A stretch of DNA of 64,000 nucleotides. Origin: Pyropia haitanensis. Its lineage: Eukaryota; Rhodophyta; Bangiophyceae; Bangiales; Bangiaceae. Positions 38,821 through 49,000 of this stretch are shown here, in pieces (the stretch's first letter is position 1; every line of letters begins with the position of its first letter). The translations under genes and the position numbers were made by a program. Under the pieces are notes generated by a model that was not told the origin of the DNA, did no database searches, and saw nothing but the letters and a program-made list of their open reading frames with translations. The stretch covers positions 5,545,874 to 5,609,873 of the forward strand of contig SDUX01000002.1 of NCBI GenBank assembly GCA_008729055.1. The letters are read 5' to 3'.

Positions 38821-39746
38821 CTCCTCCGCGGCGAGGCCCGCGAGGCGCCAGCCCGGCGGCCGCACCACCGCCACCGCCGCCACCGGCGCGCGGCCGACGA
38901 GGCCGTCGAGGGAGCCGTACGAGCCGCCCCCCCCGCCGCCCATCAACGGCGACGACCCCGCGCTGCCGGCCGCCGCGAGGCGCACGCCGCCGCCACCCGC
39001 GGACGCCGCCGCGGGCGACGCGGCCGCCGGCGGCTCCCCCCCGCCGAGGCGCCCGCCCGCGGCGACGGCCGCCGCCTCGGCGGCCGCGACCGCCCGGGCG
39101 GTGGCGGCGGCCGCGCGCGGCGCCCGCCGCGCGTGCTCCTCGTGCACCGCCGCGAGCGCGGCGGTGTAGCCGACGCGCCACACCCCCCGGGCGGCGCGCA
39201 GCCGGCCGAGCCGCCGGTCCAGCCGCGCCGCCGTCGCGGCGCACGACGCGGAGCGGGTGAGCACGTGCGTGCGGATCCACGTGACCGCCGCGGCGACGCC
39301 AAACGCCGCGTCCAGCCGCAGCGCCGCGGCGACGGTCTCGCCGAGCGCAACGGCCGCGGCGAGGACGGCCGCCCGCGGCGCCGCGAGCGGCTCGATAAAG
39401 AGCCGGTGCGCGGAGCGGGTGTAGGCGCCGGTGAGGACGGGCCGCCGCTCGAGGACGACGGCCAGCTCGCCGACCGCGTGCATCAGCGCCTGGAAGTGGG
39501 GGACGAGCGCCGCGTTGCGCGCCATTGGCCGCGCAAACGGGCCGCCCTGCCAGCCGCCAGTCTCTGCGTTGAGCATGCGGGTGGCGCGGAGGAGGTGGCC
39601 CTCGACGGCGGTCTGCACCTCGGCGGCGAGCGTGTTCCACGCGTACATCTCGTGGGTCTCCATGTCCACCTCGACGACGCTGCTGGGGGGCAAGTGCAGC
39701 GACGCCAGCGAGTCCATCGACACCCCCGCGCGCAGGGGGGGGGGGA

Positions 39747-39782
<36 letters not shown>

Positions 39783-41830
39783 GCCGCCGCCGCCGCCACC
39801 GCCACCATTGGCGTCGGCGGGGTCTGCAAAGTCCAGGTAGCTCTGGTACAGCTTGGCGTACATGCCGACGGCGCCCGCGGCAGCATCGGCCAACGATAGC
39901 CGCGCGTCCACCCTGCGCGAGAGCACAAAAAGGAGGATAAGATAACAAGCAAAGGGCAGCACGACATGGTGGACCAGGCAAGGCAACAACAGGCACCAGC
40001 AGCGAGCACAGCAACACCCATCAAGCAGGGCGCACCGAGCAACAAAAGAGTCAGGATGGGAACGTGGGCCCTGCGCGTCACGCGCAGCGTGGCAAGCGCT
40101 CGGCCTACCCCAACGCGCTCCCGCCGCGTGCACCAAGCACACCCAACCCAGGTTTGCCCCACAACACCCCGTCCACCCGCCCCCCCCACCACCGCCATAC
40201 CCGGCAAACCGCGGCAGCAGCAGCGTGTGCGACGCCATCGCGGCGAGCGCGCCGAGCGCCACGTGCACCGCCCGCGAGACGGCGTACGACGCGGTCGGCG
40301 CGCACGCGTGCATGACGCGCCCCCCCCCCCCCCCCGCCGCCGCCGCCGCGCGCGCGGCGGCACACGCCGGCGTCGCGCGCGGCCCGAGCGCGACGATCGC
40401 GTTGCTGACGAGCGTGAGGAAGGCGGCGTGGCGGAACCGCGCCGGCGCGGCGGCGAGCGTCCCCCCCGCAAACGCCGTCATGTACGCGACGAGCACCGCG
40501 TCGTGGGCGGCGTGCTCGCCGGCGGGCCCCCACAGCGGCGACGCGGCAACGTGGAAGAGGTAGGCCGTCGCGCTGCCCGCCGCGGACGCCACGACGCGGA
40601 GGCCGCCGATAAAGACCGTCGCCTCCACCGACGCTTGCGCGGCGAGCGCGGCGGAGCAGTAGACCCAGGCGGTTTCCGACGGCGGGCCGCCCGTCCCCGA
40701 CGGCGCGGCGAGCACCGCCGCGACGAGCAGCGTGTACAGGAGCGCAAAGTTTTGCGCCGCGAACGCGCCCTGCCCCGCCCACGAGAGCCCCCCCGCCGCC
40801 CACCGGCGCACCGTCGCGCGCGTCGCGGCGGCGGGGTAGGCCGCCGCCCGCCACAGGCCAGACGCGGTCGGCGGGCCGGCCTTGGCCGCCGCCACCCGCA
40901 CCGCCGCCGCAACGACGGTGCCGAGCGCGTGCGCGACCGAGTGCGACGCGACCGCCGCGTACAGGACGGCGCGCATCTCGGCGGCGCGGAGGACCGCGGC
41001 GGCGCCGCCGCCGCCGGCCGCGTCGGCAGCCGCCGCGGCGGGCGGGGCGCCGCCGCCGCCGCCGCCGTCACCGCCGCCGCCGCCGGCAACAACGTCGGCG
41101 TCTGCTCCGCCGCCGCCCCCCCCCCCCCCCGTCGCGCACCAGTACCGCCGGTGCTTGCGCAGCACCGCGCGGTACAAGACGCTGCGGCGGCGCCCCCAGG
41201 CGCGCGCGTCGAGCTCCGCCGGCAGGGCGAGGTCGGCCAGGTTCCCCCGCGCGTGGCTCCGCCCCGCCGCCCACCGGCCGAGGGCGACGCAGCTCGCCGC
41301 GGCGGTCGCAAACAGCGACTGCCACTCGGGCGCGGCGCCGCCGTCGGTAAAAAACCGCGCCGTCGGCGGGGCGGGCCCGTCAAACGCGCCGCCGTGCGCG
41401 ACCGTGTCGAGCGCGGCGGTGCGGGCGAGGAGGCCCTCGGCGGCACGGACGAGGCGGCCGAGGGCGGCGGTTGGCTCGGGCGCGAGCAGGTGGGGGGTGC
41501 CGACTTTGGGCTCCAGCGCGCCCGCGGTGAGGAGCTCCTGCGCGCGCGCGAGGGCGGAGAGGCAGCCCGCCACGTCGCCGCTCGACAGCTGCACCTCGTC
41601 GTTGAGGCCTTGCACGCTGCCGCGGTGGCCGGGGCGGTGGCGGGAGCGGCGGCCGTCGGCGGCCGTGACGCTGCTGCTGCAGCTCGTCTCCCCGTCGCTC
41701 GTGTCACTGGAGAGGGCGGCCGCGGCGGCCGACGCGCCAAAGTCGAGCGGCGGGGGCACGCCCGCCGGGTCCGCGGCGCCCGCCGACGAGTCACTCCCAA
41801 TGCTGTCCCGGTGGGACAGCGGCGGCGCCA

Positions 41831-41864
<34 letters not shown>

Positions 41865-42446
41865 GCCACCGCCACCGCCGCCGCCGCCGCCACCGCCACC
41901 GCCGCCACCGCCGCCGCCGTCGCCGTCGCCCCAGTAGCCGCGGCCGTCGGCAGCCGCGTCTGCCGCTGCTAGCCGCGCGGCCGCCCCGCGGGGCCACCCC
42001 CCCCCCCCGGTCGCGGTGCTGCCGTACCCCCCCCCCCCACGCCCGCCCGCCCGCCCATGCGCAGCACCGCCGCGACAGCCGGCCCCGGCGACGGCGTCCG
42101 CGGCGGCGGCAGCAGCGGCGCCGCGGCGTCTGGCCACGCCCCCCCCCCCCCGCGGCCGGCCAGCCGCGGCGACGCGCCGAGCCGCACCCGCGGCGACGAG
42201 CCGAGCCGCACCGGCGGCGGCGCGCCCGCCGGCACGCCGCCGAGCGACTCGACCGAGCCGACCGACTCGACGCGGCGGAGGACCGCCTCGCTCGCCACCG
42301 CCGCCGCCCGCCGCGCATAGTCGGACCGCACCTGCCGGCGCACCGCCGCACGGGGGGAGGGCGACGCCAGCCCGCCGTCGCGGCGGCCGGCGGCGCGGCC
42401 GAGGCGGGCGCCCGCGCCGCCTCGGGGAGAGCCACCCCAGGGGCTC

Positions 42447-42487
<41 letters not shown>

Positions 42488-42794
42488 CCCACCGCCGCCG
42501 TCGCTGTCGCTGTCGCCGTCGCTGTCACTCCCAACGCCAGGCACCGGCACGGCGGCGGCGGCGGCGGCGGATCCCCCAGCGGCGCCCACCGACCGGCCGC
42601 CGCCGCCAGGGGGATGCCGCGTCAGCGGCCGCGACGCCGGGTGCGCGACCGGCGAGCCGGCCGCGCTCGTCGACGCGAGCGTCGACGACGAGCCGAGCCG
42701 CGTCAGCCGCGCCGCCGAGGCGCTGTGGCCCAGCGGCCGCGGCGGCCGGGGGGACCGCGGCGCCCCGACGAGGGCGCCCGCCGCACAGCTACCG

Positions 42795-42852
<58 letters not shown>

Positions 42853-42955
42853 TGCCGCCGCCGCTGCCGTCCGCGGCCGACGTGGCGGCCAGCTGCACGA
42901 GCGACACGGAGGAGCCCAGCCGGGGCAGCCGCACGCGCGACAGCCCCCGCCCACA

Positions 42956-42988
<33 letters not shown>

Positions 42989-43412
42989 TGCCGCGTCTGC
43001 CGGCGCGTCGGGTGCGGCGTCCCCCCCCCCCCCGCGGCGGCGCCCAGCTGGAGTAGCGACGCGGAGGAGCCGAGCCGCGGCAGCCGCCCGCGGGGCACCC
43101 CCCCCCCCCCCCCCCGTCGGCGGGGGCGTCTGCCCCCCCCCCCCCCCCGCCGCGGCCGCCGCCGCCGCCGCCGCCCCCAGCTGTAGCAGCGACGCGGACG
43201 AGCCGAGCCGCGGCAGCCGCCCGCGCGGCGCCGCCGCCGCGGCCGCGGCTGCCGCCCGGGGCGGCCGCGGGGAGGCGTCGCCGCCCGGCGCGGGCGGCGC
43301 CGGCGCGCCGCGGGCGGAGGCCGCCCCGTCGACGGCGGGCGAGCCCGCCGCCGCGCCGCCCGCCACCGCCGCCGCCGTCGCCGACGCCGGGAACGACCGC
43401 CACCGCGGGCGG

Positions 43413-43486
<74 letters not shown>

Positions 43487-43503
43487 GCCCGCGGCGGGCG
43501 GCT

Positions 43504-43534
<31 letters not shown>

Positions 43535-44604
43535 CGCGTCGGGGGGAGCCGTCGCCGCCGCGCCCAGCTGCACGAGCGACACGGACGAGCCGAGCCGCGG
43601 CAGCCGCACCGCCGCGAGCCGGCCGCTGCTCGGCGCCCGGGGCGGGGGGCGGGGGGAGCGGCCGTCGCCCGCCGCCCGCGGGGGGAGGGGAGGGGAGGCG
43701 CCCACCGCCACGCCGCCCGCGGCCGCCGCCGCCGCCGCCGCGGGGCGCACCGCGGACGCGGGCGGCGTGGATGCCAAGGGCGCCCACGCGGTCGGCGGCG
43801 GCGACGCGCCCGCGCGGAGTGGTGGTCCCATGCGTCCGCCCTGGCCGCGGTCCGCCGCCCCCCCCCCGACCTCGTCGGCGTCCGCGCCGCCCTCGAGCAG
43901 CACCGACGCCGCCGCCGAGATGCCCGCCCCAATCGCGGCGAGCTGCTCGGCGAGCAGCTGGGAGCCCGCGTACAGGCAGCGGTCCCCCCCCCCAGGAACG
44001 CGGCCGCCGCCACAATCGCCGCCGCGAGGAGCCCCTCCGCGGCGAGCCGGCCCGACGCGGCGGCGACGGCGGCGACCGCGGCGGCCGCGTCGGGCTGGGC
44101 GCCCCCCCCCGCGCCGACGCCCGTAATGAGCAGCACGCCCATCAGGCTGTTGGCGACGGTGGGGAAGGGCGCCAGCGCGGCGTCGGCGCGGAGGAGGGCG
44201 GCGGCGGCGAGGAAGGGGGCGGCGAGCGCGAGCACCACCAGCGGCGGCGCCGACGCGGCGCCGCCGCCGCCGCCGCCGCCCGCCGCAGCGGCGGCGGCGG
44301 CGCCCCAGCCCGTCGCGGCGCCGACGGCGAGGGCGCCCAGCTGCACCACCCCCGCCGCGGCGGCGGCGTAGGCGGCGCCGGCCAGCATCAGCGCCGCGGA
44401 CCGCAGCTGCGGCCCGACGTACGGCTCGGTGGTGCCCGCCACCGCGGCAATGACGACGAGGACGGGCACGAACGGGTCGACGCGCGCGGCGGGGGTGGCG
44501 GCGATGGCGGTCGCCACCCCAACCGCCGCCGCCGTGCGGCCACAGTAGCGCAGGTGCTGGCGGAGGGTGCGGTCGTCGCCGCGGGCGGGGCCGGGGACGA
44601 CCAT
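38051..44604 (-). CDS. giant FUSC-family membrane protein (aromatic acid/ALMT-like exporter)
   Basis: Start ATG at 44604 and stop at 38051; about 2080 residues if joined. The reading frame changes at C runs 43984-43993, 43133-43148/43098-43115, 43021-43033, 42027-42038 and 38577-38585. N-terminal membrane block: HLRYCGRTAAAVGVATAIA, DPFVPVLVVIAAVAGTTEPY. A long Gly/Ser/Pro-rich insert follows, with at least five PRLGSSxS-type motifs and SDSDGDSDSD. A helical domain (NDEVQLSSGDVAGCLSALA) comes next, then a second membrane block (about 40200-40900; WVYCSAALAAQASVEATVF, GGLRVVASAAGSATAYLFH). The cytosolic tail ends with three RRSVSGWS repeats and HLAAAKA. Known: FUSC proteins have two half-channels separated by a soluble loop. 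The family call rests on this architecture. Substrate is unknown. An intron at 39913-40200 is likely. Confidence 0.6.
38231..38380 (-). repeat. three 45-51 bp repeats encoding RRSVSGWSVDSGGG
   Basis: Three consecutive copies near the 3' end of the FUSC gene, each encoding MRRSVSGWSVDSGG with variable Gly number. RRxS suggests a basophilic kinase site. Confidence 0.85.
39913..40200 (-). other. probable intron in the FUSC gene
   Basis: On the minus strand a GTATGG donor follows LLLPRFA, and the acceptor is CTCGCGCAG after a T-rich tract. Removal joins LPRFAG to VDARLSLADAAAG in frame. The 288 bp lack stops, but composition is AT-richer and Cys-rich, unlike the exons. Confidence 0.6.
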
Positions 44605-44860
44605 GGCAAAGGGAAGAGGGGGGGGGAGGGGGGGGGGGGAGGGGGGGGGGGGCGGATGGAAGGGAATGGAGCAGCGGCGGCGGCAGGCGGGCAGAGGCGA
44701 CGCACGCGGCACGCCGCGCACCCGCAGGCCACGAGGGAAACGCGCCGCCCGTCTGGCGGGTGGCACGGGAGCCGCCGCCGCCGCCGCCGCCGCCGCTGCG
44801 GCCACACGCGGCTGTCGTCAGCGCCGCCGCGGGAGCCACCGCCGCTGCCGCCGCCGCCGC

Positions 44861-44891
<31 letters not shown>

Positions 44892-46771
44892 GCCGCCACC
44901 GCCGCCGCGGGCGGTCGACGCGGCCAGCCGGCGCACGCGGCGCGGGCGGTTTGGGGCGGCACGACGCGCTGGGCTTCCCAGCGCGGCGCGCTCCCCTCCC
45001 CCCCCCCCCACCCCCCCCCCCCAACACTCCTCCCCCCCCCCCCCGCCCCTCCCGCCGTGGCGGTCGAGCCGCGGCGCTTGCGCAACGCGGTGGGTGCGTC
45101 GTCTCCCGGCGGCGCTGTGTGGCCCCGAGCCCCCTCCCGCCCGTCGACGCTGGTGCGGGCGCCGCCTGCGGTGGCCACCGTGGCCACGACCGGCCGATCT
45201 GCCTGGTCGGTGCCACGCCACAAGTCTGCTCGTGTACTTGTGTACTCTCTTTGATCCCCATCGCTCGCTGCAAACAGGGGGTTTATGGGTACATTAGAGG
45301 GCTTTGGCATGTACAAATGTGGGTCGGTGGCGTGGGTCGGGGACACGTTTCTGCCACGTTAAGCCTCCGACCCACATTTGACGACCCATAAATGGCTATC
45401 TACCCCCCCGCACCAGATACCGGTCCGACTGCGCTTCCCGCGGCGTGCTTCGCGCCACCCCAACACGTATTCAGATAAAGGGTGTGCGCGCGGCCAGACC
45501 CTTTCCGACTGAAGGCTGCCCCCAGAGCAGCACCGCCGCCGTCGGGACGCCCTCTGCGGAAGGCTGTCCACGATGCTGTGGCGCTCTCCTTTGTGTACGC
45601 CTGCTTCCGAGGCACGGGCGTGAACCGTCCGCGCCGGCTCTCGCTCTTGGCCCCTTCACCCGCCCTCCCTTCCGCCCCCCCCCGCGTCCTCGTCACGCGG
45701 CCGCTTTCCCCGCTCGCCGCGCCTGGACGTCGGTTCTTGCCCGCCTCTGGGATACCCGCACGATGCCTATCCCCCCGCCCCCCGGTCCGGTCCCCCTTAC
45801 GACTTTGCGGTTCCGCCCCCATTCCCACCCCCGCCCCCCCTGCTCCCTTCCCCTGCCCGATCGAGCCTTCCCCCGCGTGGGCCCCCCCCACCACGGTTAA
45901 GCCAACCTCTCCCAGACGCAGCACTCCCCGGTGCAGTGGCGCGCCCGAAATAAGTGCGCAAAAACGGCGGTATGCCCTAAGTGGCTTTCTTTTTGTTGGG
46001 CCGACCGCGGGGACGCGCGCGACAGACCCGATTGATATGGGAGTACGTGCGGAAGCTCGACGTGGGTACAAATGTGGGCACCTCGACGTGCGTCGCACGC
46101 CCCCCCCATTTTACCCCCATTTGGTACCCACGCCGTGCATGCCACAGCGCTCTATTTGTGGGGCACACCAGTCCACACGTGGCGCTGGTGCCTCGTTTCA
46201 AACGTTCAAACAGGCGCGCGCGGCCGTGGCCGGGCGCGTGGCCGGGCGCCCAGGCGTGGTGGGGTTGGGGGGGGGGGGGGGCGGGGGGGGGGCGGACGAC
46301 ACGCGCCGCGCCGCGCAACGCGCGGCGCTCGTCATCCGCGAGCGGCGGCCGCGCCGCGGTCCGCCGTCGCGCGCCCGCCGCCGCGGCGGCGGCTGTTGGG
46401 GACGGCGCCGCCGCTGCGGCCGCGCACGGGCGCGCCCTCCGTCCCCCGGCAAGCGCGCCCGCTTTTGCCGGCCGCCCGCCGCGGCGCCCCGGCACGGCCG
46501 TCGGCGTGTGGCCAACGCGCGTGGCGGGGTTTCTCCATCCCCCCCCCCCCCCCCCCACCCCGTCTCCCCTCCCTCCCCGCCCTTGCGCTTCCCCCATTCC
46601 CCCCCCTCCCCGCTCTCCCGCCTGCTGCTCTGCTTCCCCCCCCGCGCGCCCCCGCGCGCGCGCCACCCGCATTCCCCTCCCCGCCGCTTCCCGCCCTCGA
46701 CGCGGCGTCGGGCGAGAGTGGCCGCGCTGTGGTCGTGGTTCGTGTCCGTCCCGCGGCGGCTGCCGCCGCCG
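44605..46771. other. divergent spacer with two hairpins sharing a 13-base motif
   Basis: Presumed bidirectional promoter region between the FUSC gene (-) and the TPX2-like gene (+). 44610-45060 has long C/G and GCC runs. 45280-45400 and 46061-46132 form inverted repeats that both contain GTACAAATGTGGG. Long C runs at 45000-45050 and 46540-46560. No gene was seen. Confidence 0.5.
45282..45392. repeat. perfect-arm inverted repeat
   Basis: CAAATGTGGGTCGG (45314-45327) pairs with CCGACCCACATTTG (45367-45380). The outer TTTATGGGT (45282-45290) pairs with ACCCATAAA (45384-45392). Both arms match perfectly, giving a nested hairpin in the promoter region. Confidence 0.75.
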
Positions 46772-46898
46772 ATGGACTCGAGCTGGACCTCCCCGACCAC
46801 CGACACGCCCGCCGACACGCCCACGTCGGTGTGCTCCGCGTCGGGGCCACTCGGCTCGGCCGCCGCGACCAAGACGCCCGCCGCCGAGCCGCCCACCC

Positions 46899-46948
<50 letters not shown>

Positions 46949-48344
46949 GGCCCGCCGTCGCCGCCGTCACCGCGGACGCCCACCCCCCCCGGGCGGCGGG
47001 GGCGGGCGTCGTCTGCGGCGGCGGCGGCGGCGGCGGCGGCGTCCCCCCCTTCCCCCGTCGCGGGCGCGGACGAGGCCGGGGCGCCCCCCCCCCCCCCGCG
47101 GGCGTGTTCCCCCCCCCCCGGCGGGCGCCCGCCGGCGGCGGACGGTCCCCCAGCCGTTTGCGCTCCGCTCCGTCGCCCTCCACGAGCGCCGCGTCGCCCG
47201 CCTCGCCGCCGCCGCCGCGGACCGTGCCGCCGCGGACGCGGCCGCCCGCACCTACCGCCCGCGGCCGCTGCGGCACAGCGCCGGCTGGGCGCCGACGCTG
47301 CCGTCGGCGGTCGCCGCGGCCGCCGCGGCGTCCTTGCCACCCGCCGTTGTGGGTGGCCCGGCGTTGGGTGCCGCCGGTGGGGGTGGTGCCGGTGGGGGTG
47401 GCGGCGGCGGTGGCGGCGGCGGCGGTGGTGGTGGTGGTGGTGGTGGGGGCGGCGGCGGCGGTGGTGGTGGGGGCGGCGGTGGTGGTGGGGGCGGCGGTGG
47501 CGGCGGCGGTGTCGGGGCGGCGGTGACCCCCCCGGGGGGCCCCCCACCGCCGGCGGTGGTGCTCTATTCGGACGTCCGCGCGGCGGAGCGGGCCGAGTGG
47601 GAGGCCGCCCGGCGGGCGCGCGAGGCGGCGGCGGCGGCGGCGGCGGCGGCCGCCGCCGCGGCGGCGGCCGAGCGGGAAGCCGCCGACATTGCCGCCCTCC
47701 GCCGCCAGATGGTGTACGTGCCCGTGCCGCTGCCGACGGCGCCGCCGCCGCCGTCCCGGCGGGGGGGGGGGGCGCCACGCAAGGCGCCCACCGTGCCGCG
47801 GACGCCGGCGTTTGCGGCCAAGCGGCGTGCACGGGCGGTGCGGGCGGCGGCGGCGGCGGCGGCGGCGGCGGCAGCCGCAGCAGCAGCGGGCGGGCAAGCC
47901 GACGGCGCGAGCACGGCGGCTGGTGGGGACGCGGCGGCGGCGGCAGCGGCGGTGGCCGACGCGACGGCGGAAGAGGGCGCCGCGGTGGCGGCACCGGCGG
48001 CAGCGGTGGGGCGGCTGCTGTTGGAAGCGGAGGCGGCGGCGGGAGGGGAGGCTGTGCTGGCAGCGGAGCAGGTGGCGGCCGACGCGGCGGCAGCGGCCGA
48101 GGCGGCGGTGACGGCCGGCGCGGCGTCCCGGGCGTCGTCTGTGGCTACGCTAGACGACACGGCAAACGGGTGGACCGAGGCGGCGACGGGGGCGGCGCCA
48201 GACGGGACGGCCGCCGCCGGTACCGCCGACGCTGCCGCCGCCGCGACGCCCGACGGGGCACCCGCGGCGGCGGCGTCGCCGCCGTCGCCGCCGCCGCCGC
48301 TGCCGTCAGAGGCGCCGGCCGCCACGCCAGCCGCCATGGCATGA
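46772..48344 (+). CDS. TPX2/WVD2-like microtubule-associated protein
   Basis: The N-terminus starts at ATG 46772 (MDSSWTSPTTDTPADTP) in one frame. After C runs at 47084-47097 and 47109-47119 the conserved part continues in another frame to the stop at 48344. Seen: TVPQPFALRSVALHERRVAR (nt about 47140-47200), a Gly-rich spacer, then a charged helix ERAEWEAARRAREAA. The helix is followed by DIAALRRQMVYVPVPLPTAP and RKAPTVPRTPAFAAKRRARA (about 47585-47840). Known: the TPX2 domain pattern is a long charged helix, then an EIxxLRxxLVxxxxPxP and PxxPxxPxxxxK block; such proteins bind microtubules. The tail is Ala-rich. Basic residues replace some usual Lys/Glu. Length about 515-525 residues. The frame change needs transcript evidence. 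Confidence 0.55.
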
Positions 48345-49000
48345 GACGAGGGCCAGGGGGGGGGGAAGGCACCGCCCGGCGGTGCGGCGCGCCAAGTCGT
48401 TTTTTTTTTTTTTTTTTCGGCTGGCTGACGAGGGGAGCAGCGATGGATGACGTGCGGCGAGCGTGCCGCGCCTCTGGGGCTGCCTCATGGCGCTCTATTT
48501 CTCTTTTTGCTTCAACCTGCTTGCTGCTGCTTCTTTGCCGCCGTTTCCCGTCTTCTCGCTTGGTCCCGCGCACCCTCCCACCCCCTGCGCAAGACCACTC
48601 TGCCTCACTCTACCGGCACACCCTCCCGGCGCGTGTGGTCATGTGCGCGTGCAAGTCCAGCATGCACTTTCATTGATTGAAAGTGCGCTACTTTGGTGAA
48701 AAGCGGCACCAGTGCTCCAACCTACGTCATGACAGGTGTTTGAAAAGGGCACGCCAATGCCAGCATCAAGTCACTCTGCCACGTCACGACACCACGTGGT
48801 TATGGGCTGTCAATGGAGTGTTTGCTCTCTCGACTTGGTGTGCAACCCACGACCGCTCTCTCCCCGCTCGTCTCCTCGTCCTGGACGTCTCTTCCTGCGC
48901 TTCTCTGTCGTCCATCCCTTCTCTCCCGGCCGCTTGAGTGTCTGGATTGCTGGCCCGCCACTGCTGACCAGCCTCCTTGGTGCTTGCGTCTCCAGACGCC
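48345..49000. other. spacer with a 20-bp T run
   Basis: An intergenic region with a T run (about 48399-48418), balanced composition after 48480, and the promoter of the ACAD gene. Nothing else was seen. Confidence 0.5.

Noticed and set aside
45482..46771. Long upstream extension of the TPX2-like ORF
   Set aside because: The upstream part is low-complexity, crosses C runs and the hairpin region, and starts from no convincing ATG. The start at 46772 has a good context and protein-like sequence.
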